In this document: piece after piece, positions 1 to 9,316 of the stretch
Position numbering within the stretch: the first letter of the stretch is position 1
Layout: each line of letters starts with the position of its first letter
Assembly: GCA_031292485.1 (NCBI GenBank)
Contig: JARLHA010000010.1
Span: 1-64,000, forward strand
Length of the DNA: 64,000 bases
Direction of reading: 5' to 3'
Source of the DNA: Mucilaginibacter sp.
Lineage (GTDB): Bacteria > Bacteroidota > Bacteroidia > Sphingobacteriales > Sphingobacteriaceae
Notes under the pieces: model-generated
Seen by the model: the letters and a program-made list of their open reading frames with translations, nothing else
What the model was told of the DNA's origin: nothing
The model's database searches: none
Position numbers and translations under genes: made by a program

Positions 1-1
1 G

Positions 2-136
2 TCCGTCAGCCCGCAAAATAGCGGCATCGTCGTTAAAGGCGCGGTACGCGATATTACAGAGATCAAAGCAGGTAAGAAAAAACTGCTGGTTTTTGCTAAA
101 AATAATGATAAAACAGAAATATTAAGTTTTAAATGA
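2..136 (+). CDS. C-terminal end of a secreted repeat protein, probably VCBS/FG-GAP type (partial)
   Basis: An open frame enters from the left edge and stops with TGA at 134-136, leaving 44 residues. The tail contains VRDITEIKAGKKKLLVFAKN, which resembles the C-terminal blade of Bacteroidota VCBS/FG-GAP repeat proteins, where a 'RDI..I...GK..LLFA.NND' pattern is common. The family call is from memory of that pattern and the bulk of the gene lies outside the window. A gap of 83 bases with no obvious terminator separates it from the GMC oxidoreductase, so co-transcription is possible but not shown. Confidence 0.5.
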   Translation, partial: SVSPQNSGIVVKGAVRDITEIKAGKKKLLVFAKNNDKTEILSFK

Positions 137-219
137 GATAGTGATAAACAGTTGTTCTTTTTTAAAAAGGAGCCGGATTCTGCATATAAATAAAATTCAT
201 AAACAAAATAATTAAAGCC

Positions 220-1950
220 ATGCTTCAAGATTCCCTTAATATCAACAACAAAGCTAAATCGCAAAACACTTATGATGTGATTGTTATAGGTTCAGGCATT
301 AGCGGCGGATGGGCTGCAAAAGAACTGACCGAGAAAGGCCTGAAAGTATTAATGCTGGAACGCGGCCGTAATTATGAGCATATAAAGGACTATGTTACCG
401 CCACAAAAGACCCATGGGAATTTGAGCACCGGGGGAATGCTACATTACAGCAGAAAACAGATAACCCTGTTATATCCAGGGATTGGGCCATGTACGGAAC
501 TGCGGCCCAGGAACCTCTTATGAAGTCATGGGTGAATGAAAAAGACTGCCCTTATGTGGAGGTTAAACCATTTACCTGGTGGCGTTCGTACCAGTTAGGC
601 GGACGGTCAACCTTATGGGGACGACAAAGCTACCGGTGGAGTGATTTTGATTTTGAAGCCAATGCAAAAGATGGTATTGCTGTTGACTGGCCTATCCGTT
701 ATAAAGAGATGGCCCCATGGTATGATCATGTGGAGAAATTTGCCGGAATAAGCGGGTCAATGGAGGGGCTGCCTCAATTACCAGATGGGCATTACCAGCC
801 GCCCATGCAGCTGAATTGTGTGGAAAAAGACGTAGCATCAAGAATAAAGGCTTTTTACAAAGATCAGCGCCACATGTTTATAGGGCGTGTGGCCAATCTC
901 ACCGCGCCACTTCAAGCCAGAACACAATGTCAATTTAGAAACAGGTGCTGGGAGGGCTGCCCTTTTGGCGGCTATTTCAGTACGCAATCTTCAACCCTGC
1001 CCGCTGCAATGGCAACAGGTAATTTAAAGGTGAGGCCCTTTTCCATTGTAACAAAAATCTTATATGATAAGGACACCGCGAAAGCAACCGGCGTTGAAGT
1101 GCTTGATGCCGAAACAAATAAAACCTATGAATTCTACTCCAAAATCGTTTTCCTGAATGCTTCTACGCTCAACAGTGCCTGGGTTTTGATGAATACGGCA
1201 ACAGATGTATGGGAAGCAGGATTAGGCAGCAGCAGCGGTGAATTAGGACATAACATCATGGACCATCATTACATGCTTGGTGCACAGGGAACAGTAGAAG
1301 GGTATGAAGACAAATATTATTTTGGCCGCAGGGCAAACGGTTTTTACATACCGCGTTTTGCTAATTTGTTTGGCGATAAAAGGGACTTCCTGAGGGGGTA
1401 TGGCTACCAGGGAAGCGCCAGCAGGGATGGTTGGAGCCGCGACATAGCGGAGATGAATATCGGGGCCGATTTTAAAGAGGCCCTGACAGAACCAGGTGCA
1501 TGGCACATCGGCGCAACGGGTTTTGGCGAAATATTACCCTATCACGATAACAAAATAACGCTTGATAAAAATGTAAAAGACAAGTGGGGCCTGCCCGTGC
1601 TTGCTATGGATGCCGGCTTGAAAGAGAACGAACTCAATATGCGTAAGGACATCATTAAAGAATTGGTTGCGATGTATGAAGCCGCAGGCGTTAAAAATAT
1701 CACAACCTGGGATAAAAACTATTCCATTGGCCAGGGCATTCACGAAATGGGAAGCGCACGAATGGGTAATGATCCTAAAACATCAGTACTTAACGGACAT
1801 AACCAGGTTTGGGATGCGAAAAATGTATTTGTAACCGATGGTGCCTGTATGACATCAAGCGCATGCCAAAATCCATCACTTACTTATATGGCATTAACCG
1901 CACGCGCTGCCGCATTTGCCGTAGACAAATTGAAAAAAGGGAATATTTAG
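220..1950 (+). CDS. GMC family oxidoreductase (FAD-dependent sugar/alcohol dehydrogenase)
   Basis: This 576-residue protein has an N-terminal Rossmann FAD site (VIGSGISGGWAAKEL, about residues 22-36, then LMLERG) and the C-terminal GMC active-site region (IHEMGSARMG and CQNPSLTYMALTARAA). A Cys-rich stretch, CRNRCWEGCPFGG near residue 245, is typical of the bacterial subgroup that oxidises sugars. No signal peptide is visible. The gene next door encodes a DUF1080 protein of the 3-keto-disaccharide hydrolase type, so I infer oxidation of a glycoside at C3, with the neighbour cleaving the 3-keto product. In related operons a small 'gluconate 2-dehydrogenase subunit 3' partner exports the enzyme; none is visible here, though it could lie upstream of the window. 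Family assignment is firm; substrate is inferred. Confidence 0.9.
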   Translation: MLQDSLNINNKAKSQNTYDVIVIGSGISGGWAAKELTEKGLKVLMLERGRNYEHIKDYVTATKDPWEFEHRGNATLQQKTDNPVISRDWAMYGTAAQEPLMKSWVNEKDCPYVEVKPFTWWRSYQLGGRSTLWGRQSYRWSDFDFEANAKDGIAVDWPIRYKEMAPWYDHVEKFAGISGSMEGLPQLPDGHYQPPMQLNCVEKDVASRIKAFYKDQRHMFIGRVANLTAPLQARTQCQFRNRCWEGCPFGGYFSTQSSTLPAAMATGNLKVRPFSIVTKILYDKDTAKATGVEVLDAETNKTYEFYSKIVFLNASTLNSAWVLMNTATDVWEAGLGSSSGELGHNIMDHHYMLGAQGTVEGYEDKYYFGRRANGFYIPRFANLFGDKRDFLRGYGYQGSASRDGWSRDIAEMNIGADFKEALTEPGAWHIGATGFGEILPYHDNKITLDKNVKDKWGLPVLAMDAGLKENELNMRKDIIKELVAMYEAAGVKNITTWDKNYSIGQGIHEMGSARMGNDPKTSVLNGHNQVWDAKNVFVTDGACMTSSACQNPSLTYMALTARAAAFAVDKLKKGNI

Positions 1951-1980
1951 GAAGTCCGAAAGTCGGTAAAGTCCGAAAGA
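1951..1980. repeat. Dispersed GTCCGAAAG repeat
   Basis: Immediately after the GMC stop codon the sequence reads AAGTCCGAAAGTCGG and then AAAGTCCGAAAG. The inverted form (CGGACTTTCCCGACTTTCGG) lies at 43523-43556 and a third related copy at 55000-55055. All three are intergenic and none is coding, so this is a dispersed intergenic repeat family of unknown function. Confidence 0.6.
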
Positions 1981-2004
1981 TAAGAAATGACCCAATGACT
2001 GATG

Positions 2005-2061
2005 ACCAATAAACTAATGAACCAATGAACTAATGAACCAGTAAACCAATAAACTAATAAC
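2005..2061. repeat. Dispersed ACCAATAAACTAATGAACCA repeat
   Basis: A run of partly tandem units built on ACCAATAAACTAATGAACCA fills the space up to the ATG of the DUF1080 gene. The same motif forms the 35-bp inverted repeats flanking the four-helix-bundle gene at 50563-50597 and 51001-51035. Here no gene is enclosed, so it may be an empty or decayed copy of that element. Confidence 0.6.
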
Positions 2062-2832
2062 ATGAAATATAAACTAATATTTACAGCAGTACTAACCGGC
2101 AGTTTCTTTATGGCAAGCGCCCAGCAAACTGCAAAACCCGAGGAGACCGAATATTATACGCCGGTACCCAAAATTGTAACACCCGCAAAAACATACGGCG
2201 AAGCGCCGTCAGATGCTATTGTTTTGTTTGATGGTAAAAACCTCGACGAATGGGTATTAACAAAAGATACCACCGCAGCGGCTGCATGGACAGTTGCCGA
2301 TGGCGTGATAACGGTGAACAAAAGTGTGGGGGATATTCAAACCCGCAGGCATTTTATGGATTTTCAATTGCATATTGAATACCGGATCCCTTCCAACATA
2401 ACAGGATCGGGTCAGGCCCGCGGAAACAGCGGCATTTTTTTAGCGGCATTTCCATGGGGAGCAGGCGGCTACGAATTGCAGGTGCTTGATAATTATAACA
2501 ACTCAACCTATGTAAACGGTCAGGTAGGCAGCATTTACAAGCAATCGCCGCCGTTAGTTAATGCCGCCCTGCCGCCGGGCCAATGGCAAACTTATGATGT
2601 GGTGTGGACCGCTCCAAGGTTTAATGAGGATGGGACAGTTAAATCGCCGGCGCGCGTAACAGTTTTTCATAATAACATCCTTGTTCAAAATAATTTTGTT
2701 TTAAAAGGCGATACCCCTTACATCGGTCAGCCGTCTTATCGTAAACATGGACCCGCACCTATTAAACTGCAGGCACATGGCGATAAGAGCGAACCTATCA
2801 GTTACCGGAACATCTGGGTGAGGGAATTATAA
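2062..2832 (+). CDS. DUF1080 protein, 3-keto-disaccharide hydrolase type
   Basis: The 256-residue product begins with a Sec signal peptide (MKYKLIFTAVLTGSFFMASA, cleavage near residue 20), so it is periplasmic or surface exposed. The rest is one DUF1080 jelly-roll domain: DAIVLFDGKNLDEWVL at its start, RGNSGIFL and YELQVLDNY in the middle, and KLQAHGDKSEPISYRNIWVR at its end, all family hallmarks. Characterised members hydrolyse 3-keto-glycosides formed by sugar 3-dehydrogenases. Its place directly after a GMC oxidoreductase fits an oxidise-then-cleave pair. Another possibility is simple carbohydrate binding, because the fold is concanavalin-like. An intergenic repeat abuts the start codon. 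Confidence 0.85.
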   Translation: MKYKLIFTAVLTGSFFMASAQQTAKPEETEYYTPVPKIVTPAKTYGEAPSDAIVLFDGKNLDEWVLTKDTTAAAAWTVADGVITVNKSVGDIQTRRHFMDFQLHIEYRIPSNITGSGQARGNSGIFLAAFPWGAGGYELQVLDNYNNSTYVNGQVGSIYKQSPPLVNAALPPGQWQTYDVVWTAPRFNEDGTVKSPARVTVFHNNILVQNNFVLKGDTPYIGQPSYRKHGPAPIKLQAHGDKSEPISYRNIWVREL

Positions 2833-3225
2833 TCAAAATCAAGGATAAACTATCTGTCAGTTTAAAGGCATACGGCATAAAGCTTTATTCAATAATCCGG
2901 CAGAAAACCTGACTTGATTTTCCCTTGCAATAAACAGGTATGTTTATCATTGTTTTTTTAATAAAAAATTATTGTTATTTAAACACTTATTAATAATCGT
3001 GAAAACAATCAGCGTTTGAAATAAATTTTCCCTTTTATGTGATATACCAGGTGAATTGTCATTTTTTGTACTTTTTTTAAATAAAAAGTAATGCAGGGTT
3101 CCTATTTATTTAAAAATATAATTGTTGTTTGTACATTTATAAATTACTATACGATGACCATCGGATAAAACCAAAATAAACTTAGTACTGTAATTTCCTC
3201 AACTCTTTAAAAATAATTTATTAGT
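2833..3225. other. AT-rich intergenic region, no gene seen
   Basis: These 393 bases are strongly AT-rich and contain no convincing open frame, RNA gene or hairpin terminator. The right half probably holds the promoter of the GH31-GH127 pair, but I could not place a -33/-7 pair with confidence. Confidence 0.5.
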
Positions 3226-5592
3226 ATGAAAAAAATAAAATACGCCTTAATTTTGCCGCTCATTTGTTTTTGCATAGCAGCAACTGCTCAAAGCTATACC
3301 AAAACGGCGTATGGCATTAAAACCTCGGTAAATGCCATTGATATTGAAATCCAGTTTTTCTCTCCGAAAATTGTCAGGATAATAAAATCGCCGGCTGGGA
3401 TAAATGATGTAAAAAACAGTTTGTCAGTTATTCAAAGCCCTCAAAAGCAAGAATTAATTATTCATGCAGATGGAGCTGCTATTACTGTCAGCAGTAAGGC
3501 CATTCAGGTAAAAGTTAACAAATTGAATGGCCAGGTAACCTTTAACGATATTAAAGGTTCTTCACTTTTAAGCGAAAAACCCGAAGGCATAAAGTTTGTC
3601 CCGGTTAAAGATTCCCTTGAAAATACGTTTACGGTAACCCAGGTTTTTCAGTTAAAACAAGGGGAGGCTATTTATGGCCTGGGGCAACATCAGGAGGGCG
3701 CTATGGACCAACGGAACCAGAGGATAACTTTAAAACAGGATAACAGGCAGGTAGCCGTACCTTTTATGCATTCATCAAAAGGGTATGGCTTGTTTTGGGA
3801 TAATTATTCGACCACAGTTTTTGATGATAAAGAATCAGAGGCTTCCTTTTCATCACAAATTGGCAACAGCGCCGATTATTATTTTATCTATGGCGGCAAT
3901 GCCGATGGCGTAATTGCAGGCTTACGCTATTTAACAGGGCAGGCGCCCATGTTTCCACGCTGGGTATTTGGTTACTGGCAAAGCCGCGAGCGGTACAAAA
4001 GTCAGCAGCAGGCAGTTGGTGTGGTAAAAAAATACCGCGAACTGAAAGTGCCTTTTGATGGTTTGGTACAGGATTGGCAATATTGGGGCGTAGATGACAC
4101 CCAATGGAACTCTACCGAGTTTGGAAACCCAAACTATCCAAACCCCAAAGCCATGATTGATAGCGTACACCTGTTAAACGCACATATTATTATATCTGTC
4201 TGGCCTTCCTTCGGCAATAAAACCAAGATCTGGGCTGATATGAACAAGAACGGCTTTTTATATCATTTTTCAACATGGCCCATTAACCCTGCAGTTCAGC
4301 CTTATGATGCTTTTAACCCCAGGGCCCGCGACTTATGGTGGCACTATACCAACAAGAATATTTTTTCGCTGGGGATGGACGGCTGGTGGCTCGATTCAAC
4401 TGAGCCCGACCATATGAACGCCAGGGAAAGTGATGACAATACGCCAACTTATTTAGGAACTTTCCGAAAAGTGCGTAACGCATACCCTTTGGTGCATACT
4501 GGCGGCGTTTATCAGCACCAGCGCGCAACAGGTTCCGATAAGCGGGTGTTTATACTTGCCCGCTCCGCTTTTGCCGGGCAGCAACGCAATGCCACAACGG
4601 TTTGGTCGGGCGATATTGGTTCCGACTGGAGCATTTTGCGCAAACAGATCTCAGGCGGCCTTAATCTTTCATTATCAGGTATCCCCTACTGGAACACCGA
4701 TATAGGGGGCTTCTTTTCGGGAGGTTATTACCGTAATGGAATTGACCCGGCCTTTAAGGAGTTGTATGTGCGCTGGCTGCAGTTTGCAACGTTTTGCCCG
4801 ATGATGCGCTCGCATGGCACTGATGTACCGCGCGAGATTTATCAATTTGGAGAAAAAGGCACCTGGGCTTATGGTGCTATTGAAAAATACATCAACCTCC
4901 GTTACCGCTTGTTGCCTTACAATTATTCAAATGCCTGGGGTATTACCGCCAATGCCTCCACCATGATGCGGGCGCTGGTAATGGATTTTCCGGAAGACCC
5001 GAAAGCACTGAATATCAATAACGAATATATGTTCGGCAAAGCCATCCTGGTTTGTCCGGTAACCGATTCTATGTACACCAGCAAGGTAAGCAGCAAAACT
5101 GATTTCGATAACGTTAAATCGCAGTCGGTATATCTGCCGGCAAACCATACCTGGTTTGACTTCTGGACAGGTGATCAAATTAAAGGGGGACAAATAATAA
5201 AGAAAGAAAGCCCTATTGATGTGTTGCCATTATATGTAAAAGCAGGATCAATTATCCCTATGGGGCCATTTCAGCAATATACCAGTGAAAAGAGCCTTAA
5301 AAATATTGAATTAAGGATATATCCGGGAGCAGATGGCACATTTACGCTTTACGAGGATGAAAACGACAATTATAATTATGAAAAGGGCGTTTACTCAACT
5401 ATTGAATTTAAGTGGAATGATAAAACAAAAACGCTGACCATCGACAGTCGCAAACGGAGCTATCCCGGTATGATAAAAAACAGGACCTTTAACGTGATAT
5501 TGGTCAGTTCAAATCATGGTACGGGCGCCGGAATAATACAGCCGGACAAAGCCATCACCTATACCGGACTTAAAAAAGTGGTAAAGTTTTAG
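3226..5592 (+). CDS. Secreted GH31 family glycoside hydrolase
   Basis: The 788-residue protein has a signal peptide ending ...CFCIAATAQ (about residue 22), an N-terminal beta-sandwich containing IYGLGQHQEG, then a GH31 TIM barrel and C-terminal beta domains. The nucleophile Asp lies in GWWLDSTEPD (about residue 390) and the acid/base Asp in TVWSGDIGSDWS (about residue 463). The STEP sequence after the nucleophile, in place of MNE, and the barrel opening ARWVFGYWQSRERYKS-like (here FPRWVFGYWQSRERYKS) resemble the alpha-xylosidase-like branch rather than maltase-type GH31. Exact specificity (alpha-xyloside, alpha-glucoside or other) cannot be read from sequence alone. It precedes a GH127 gene by 33 bases, suggesting a two-gene unit acting on plant side-chain sugars. 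Confidence 0.88.
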   Translation: MKKIKYALILPLICFCIAATAQSYTKTAYGIKTSVNAIDIEIQFFSPKIVRIIKSPAGINDVKNSLSVIQSPQKQELIIHADGAAITVSSKAIQVKVNKLNGQVTFNDIKGSSLLSEKPEGIKFVPVKDSLENTFTVTQVFQLKQGEAIYGLGQHQEGAMDQRNQRITLKQDNRQVAVPFMHSSKGYGLFWDNYSTTVFDDKESEASFSSQIGNSADYYFIYGGNADGVIAGLRYLTGQAPMFPRWVFGYWQSRERYKSQQQAVGVVKKYRELKVPFDGLVQDWQYWGVDDTQWNSTEFGNPNYPNPKAMIDSVHLLNAHIIISVWPSFGNKTKIWADMNKNGFLYHFSTWPINPAVQPYDAFNPRARDLWWHYTNKNIFSLGMDGWWLDSTEPDHMNARESDDNTPTYLGTFRKVRNAYPLVHTGGVYQHQRATGSDKRVFILARSAFAGQQRNATTVWSGDIGSDWSILRKQISGGLNLSLSGIPYWNTDIGGFFSGGYYRNGIDPAFKELYVRWLQFATFCPMMRSHGTDVPREIYQFGEKGTWAYGAIEKYINLRYRLLPYNYSNAWGITANASTMMRALVMDFPEDPKALNINNEYMFGKAILVCPVTDSMYTSKVSSKTDFDNVKSQSVYLPANHTWFDFWTGDQIKGGQIIKKESPIDVLPLYVKAGSIIPMGPFQQYTSEKSLKNIELRIYPGADGTFTLYEDENDNYNYEKGVYSTIEFKWNDKTKTLTIDSRKRSYPGMIKNRTFNVILVSSNHGTGAGIIQPDKAITYTGLKKVVKF

Positions 5593-5625
5593 AAGAGATT
5601 GCAAAAAATACAGATCGACAAAAAA

Positions 5626-7602
5626 ATGAGAAAGCTAATAATTGCATTCCTGTTATACGGAGGTGCGGCCGGTGCGCAAATAAAAGATTATCCTATTCAG
5701 CCGGTAACTTTTACCCGGGTAAAGCTGCACGATCATTTCTGGCTGCCCCGTATAGAAACTAACCGACTGGTAACTATACCGGCTTCATTTGCACGTTGTG
5801 AAAATACCGGGCGTGTGAAGAATTTTGAAATGGCAGCCGAACATAAAGGAAAGTTTTGCACTAAATTCCCTTTTGACGATACGGATATTTATAAAACTAT
5901 TGAGGGGGCCTCTTATTCACTTGCCGTACACCCTGATCCTGGATTAGAAGCCTATGTTGATTCCCTGATAAAAGTAGTCGGAAAAGCCCAGGAACCGGAT
6001 GGCTATCTTTATACCGCCCGCACCATTGACCCGCTGCACCCTCATCCATGGTCAGGCACCGAAAGATGGGTAAAGGAAAATGAACTCAGCCACGAATTAT
6101 ATAATTCGGGCCACATGTTTGAGGCCGCAAGCGCTCATTTTTTGGCTACCGGCAAACGAAACTTTTTGGATATCGCTTTAAAAAATGCTGATCTGCTGGT
6201 TAAAACATTCGGCTCCGGAAAAAGGCATGTTGCACCCGGGCATGAAATCGTAGAAATGGGCCTGGTACGCCTATATCGTATCACCGGTAAAAAAGAATAC
6301 CTGGACCTGGCCAAATTTTTTATTGATGAAAGGGGTAAACGCCAATATGATAAAACCAGTACTGATGAGTGGAAAAATGGGATGTACTGGCAGGATAATG
6401 AACCCGTTGCAGACCAAAATGAAGCCGAAGGGCATGCAGTGAGAGCAATGTATCTATATTCAGGAATAGCTGATGTTGCTGCCTTAACCGGCGACAAGCA
6501 ATATATTGAGACTATTGACAGGATATGGAATAACATGGTCAGCAAAAAAATTTATGTTCAGGGAGGAATAGGGGCTGTCCCAAATGGGGAAAGATTTGGC
6601 GCTGATTATGAATTACCAAATGCAACAGCCTATAATGAAACCTGTGCATCTATTGGTCAGGTGTTTTGGAACCAGCGAATGTTTTTATTACATGGTGACT
6701 CAAAATATATTGATCTGTTAGAAAAAGTGCTGTATAACGGGTTAATCTCTGGCGTGGGGTTAGACGGGAAGTCATTTTTTTATACCAATGCCATGCAGGT
6801 AACCAATGGTTTTACGCATTCTGCGTTAGAAAAAGGAAGATCAGGATGGTTTGAGTGTTCGTGCTGCCCCACTAATATGGTTCGTTTCCTGCCGTCTTTG
6901 CCGGGATATATTTACGCTCAAAAAAACGACGATATCTATATTAATCTATTTATAGCCGGATCAGCCGATATTAAACTAAACAATAAGGACATCAAAATTA
7001 CACAAATCAACAATTATCCCTGGAACGGTTCACTATCGTTTAAAGTAGACCCTGAGTCTTCCTCAAAATTTAGTCTGCGCGTTCGCATCCCGGGATGGAG
7101 TCGCTCAAAAGCAATTCCGTCTGATTTATATTCCTTTGAAAATAAATCTTCTTCAAAAGCCGAAATTAAACTCAATGGCCACCCAGTTAAGTATCAAATG
7201 GAAAACGGCTATGCTGTTATTAACCGGGGATGGCAAAAAGGTGACCAGTTACAATTGAATTTGCCGATGAAGGTTAAAAAGATTATCGCGAATAAAGAGT
7301 TGGCGGATGACAAGAGTAAAGTGGCCTTACAACGTGGCCCGATCATTTACAGCGCGGAATGGAAAGACAACAACGGTTCTGTGAGCGACTTAATAATTCC
7401 TGATAACGCAATTTTTAAGCCTCAATATGAAAAAGACCTGTTAAATGGAATAACAGTTTTAAAAGGGGTGGTAATCAGAAAGGATAGCCTGCTAAAGGGT
7501 GTAAAAAAAGTAACGCTAACTGCAATACCTTATTATTCATGGGCAAACAGAGGGGAAGGTGAAATGACAGTTTGGTTTCCTCGGGATATTCCAGCAAAGT
7601 GA
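5626..7602 (+). CDS. GH127 family glycoside hydrolase (beta-L-arabinofuranosidase type)
   Basis: I start at the ATG at 5626 because it opens a good signal peptide (MRKLIIAFLLYGGAAGAQ); an upstream TTG would add nine charged residues. The 658-residue protein matches GH127 (formerly DUF1680) along its length, with an (alpha/alpha)6 barrel then beta domains. The zinc/thiol catalytic site is intact: Glu338 and Cys340 in ETCASIG, and CSCC at about 411-414 followed by PTN. In the characterised Bifidobacterium HypBA1 the equivalent residues are Glu338, Cys340, Cys417 and Cys418, with a Cys nucleophile. A role in removing L-arabinofuranose from plant glycans in the periplasm is expected. It is probably cotranscribed with the GH31 gene before it. 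Confidence 0.88.
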   Translation: MRKLIIAFLLYGGAAGAQIKDYPIQPVTFTRVKLHDHFWLPRIETNRLVTIPASFARCENTGRVKNFEMAAEHKGKFCTKFPFDDTDIYKTIEGASYSLAVHPDPGLEAYVDSLIKVVGKAQEPDGYLYTARTIDPLHPHPWSGTERWVKENELSHELYNSGHMFEAASAHFLATGKRNFLDIALKNADLLVKTFGSGKRHVAPGHEIVEMGLVRLYRITGKKEYLDLAKFFIDERGKRQYDKTSTDEWKNGMYWQDNEPVADQNEAEGHAVRAMYLYSGIADVAALTGDKQYIETIDRIWNNMVSKKIYVQGGIGAVPNGERFGADYELPNATAYNETCASIGQVFWNQRMFLLHGDSKYIDLLEKVLYNGLISGVGLDGKSFFYTNAMQVTNGFTHSALEKGRSGWFECSCCPTNMVRFLPSLPGYIYAQKNDDIYINLFIAGSADIKLNNKDIKITQINNYPWNGSLSFKVDPESSSKFSLRVRIPGWSRSKAIPSDLYSFENKSSSKAEIKLNGHPVKYQMENGYAVINRGWQKGDQLQLNLPMKVKKIIANKELADDKSKVALQRGPIIYSAEWKDNNGSVSDLIIPDNAIFKPQYEKDLLNGITVLKGVVIRKDSLLKGVKKVTLTAIPYYSWANRGEGEMTVWFPRDIPAK

Positions 7603-8105
7603 TCGGTTACAAAATGTTAAACAAGCATGGAAATCATTATCCTTAGTAACAGGAAGCGAATCCAGGGATTAACTGCAATATCAAAGTCCGGTTTCCTGCC
7701 TGAAAAGAACCATGTTATGAGATTCTGCGCGATTCCTCAAAAAAATCGAAATTTGTCTCCTTTAAGCTGGTATCAAACGCAAAGAAGTTTGAAAATCTGT
7801 AGCCGTTAAGTGAATCACCCACCCCTATATTTGTTAAAATCTATATTGACAAAGCGGCTAGTCCTTTCAAATAATTCAAAAACTGGTTCGAATTTCCATA
7901 CTATAGAGTAACCGTATATGACGGACCCCTAACTGGGCTCGAACCAATACTGCATAGCATTTTTTAAACCGCAATTTTTCGCAAATCTTCTTAGAAATAG
8001 TTCGAAAATTGTCCCAGTAAGCGCTTTTAGAATTAAGCCTGAAACAGGATCGGACTCTTTAACTTCAGACTTTTCATTTATGGTCTTTTTCGGCCGGCAT
8101 TTATT
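7603..8105. other. Intergenic region, no supported gene
   Basis: A 60-codon open frame at 7627-7809 has low-complexity basic composition, no recognisable domain and weak start context, so I do not call it a gene. No RNA gene or clear terminator is visible. The region separates a rightward and a leftward gene and so should contain convergent termination, but I see no strong hairpin. Confidence 0.4.
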
Positions 8106-8798
8106 TTAATCAAGCAGGGATACACCATTTGCATCCGTTGTAAGTATTTCACTCATGAAATCAAGGAAAGGGCGCATCTTTTTAAATACATCGTCCACTT
8201 TAAATATAAAACCGGGACTCAATACTTCTTCATCACTAAACGCATGTTTAAGCATATATTGCTTATAACGCAGCAGGTCGATTGCCGGGTGGCCTTTTTG
8301 GTAACCCCGCGGCGCAGTGCCCAATTGTTCGCCATAGAGGTTGCCGAAAGTTTGAACTAAAGTTTGATTGCCGAGTAAGTTATTCCAATCCGGGTAGTTG
8401 GCGCAGATATCCTGCCTTATGCGTTTCATGTCATCGGGTCCCGGGCCCCAAAAGCCTCCCACCAGGGCCGAATTGCCTGGTTCGATACGGAAATAATAGC
8501 CACCGCGCAGCGCCTTGCCCGCCCTTTTAAAACTCCCGCTCCAATGGCTATTGTAGGGCGTTTTGTCTTTGGAGAAACGAACATCTTTATAGATTCTGAA
8601 CAGGCTTTTCTTACCCGAAGGTGTCTCAATCCTGTCATGTGAATTCATTTCAGCAAGCAGGGCATCGGCAAAATCAATGATGTTGTGCCGGGCATCCAGG
8701 TAGCGGCCCATATGCAGATTGAACCATTCCCGGTTATTATTCTTTCCAAGGTCAGTCAAAAAATCAAGGGAATCCTTTTTGATGATAGCTGCGGCCAT
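8106..8798 (-). CDS. DUF2461 (TIGR02453) family protein
   Basis: The 230-residue product matches the DUF2461 family along its length: LDFLTDLGKNNNREWF near the N-terminus, the signature IYKDVRFSKDKTPYNSHWSG near residue 70, and GGYYFRIEPGNSALVGGFW at about 100. The family is common in Bacteroidota and has no firmly established function. There is no signal peptide, so it is probably cytoplasmic. It stands alone, with the hydrogenase island starting beyond its 5' side. Confidence 0.85.
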   Translation of the reverse strand: MAAAIIKKDSLDFLTDLGKNNNREWFNLHMGRYLDARHNIIDFADALLAEMNSHDRIETPSGKKSLFRIYKDVRFSKDKTPYNSHWSGSFKRAGKALRGGYYFRIEPGNSALVGGFWGPGPDDMKRIRQDICANYPDWNNLLGNQTLVQTFGNLYGEQLGTAPRGYQKGHPAIDLLRYKQYMLKHAFSDEEVLSPGFIFKVDDVFKKMRPFLDFMSEILTTDANGVSLLD

Positions 8799-8964
8799 GG
8801 TTTTGCGTTTTACTGGTTAACGTTTTTGTTTACGTCTCTCAAATAAACGAATTTTTAATGGCAGATAAAGGTGCTTTTTTGTTCAACAGCTATTTGAAAT
8901 CTGCGTTAAACTAATTAACTTAGTACAACCAATTGCTAAACCATATAAAATCAGGGAGGTTGTT

Positions 8965-9144
8965 ATGAAGAAAAAAGGAACTATAGTTAATCAGCCTGAT
9001 AAGGCTGTAGCTAACAAATCAGAACCTTTAGCGCACCAAATTCACGTTCATAAGCCGCATATTGACCATTCTTTTTGCGATCATTCGCACGGCAGGGTAA
9101 ACAGGTTTCCATTTGGCAGCAATAACGGGCCCTTCGCCTTTTAG
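8965..9144 (+). CDS. Small His-rich peptide, 59 aa, possible metal-binding protein
   Basis: An ATG at 8965 opens a 59-codon frame ending with TAG at 9142-9144. It is preceded by GGGAGGT at 8954-8960, a strong Shine-Dalgarno-like site, which is unusual in this phylum. The middle of the peptide holds seven histidines and one cysteine in about 19 residues (LAHQIHVHKPHIDHSFCDHS, then H). The N-terminal third is Lys-rich and there is no signal peptide. I do not recognise a family. Its position beside hypABC and a nickel permease suggests nickel binding or storage, but that is inference; a chance His-rich frame is possible. It runs opposite to hypABC, so it is not in that operon. Confidence 0.45.
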   Translation: MKKKGTIVNQPDKAVANKSEPLAHQIHVHKPHIDHSFCDHSHGRVNRFPFGSNNGPFAF

Positions 9145-9168
9145 CGCGCGGGGCGATGAGTAAAATCA

Positions 9169-9236
9169 GGTGTTCCCCCCTGTGAAGTATGAACACCAGG
9201 GAACAGTAGGGAACAATAGGGAACAATAGGGAACAC
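9169..9236. repeat. GGGAACAATA tandem repeat with inverted GGTGTTCCC end
   Basis: GGTGTTCCCCCC at 9169-9180 is followed by four GGGAACA units (9199-9236), three of them spaced by exactly ten bases, ending GGGAACAC. The arrangement GGTGTTCCC...GGGAACAC recurs at 32126-32172. Both are intergenic. Function unknown; a small mobile or structural repeat is likely. Confidence 0.6.
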
Positions 9237-9316
9237 TTGCTTCATGCTAGACTGGCGGATGGATAAATATGCCGTTTTGGTGTCATTTCCAGGTCCTTAA
9301 GATATAAAAAACCTAT

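Noticed and set aside
7627..7809. A 60-codon frame after the GH127 gene
   Set aside because: No domain, poor start context and low-complexity basic composition; treated as intergenic.
9011..9226. A 71-codon minus-strand frame over the His-rich peptide and the GGGAACA repeat
   Set aside because: It partly translates the repeat, is Cys/Arg-rich without motif and has no start context; the plus-strand frame has a strong ribosome site.
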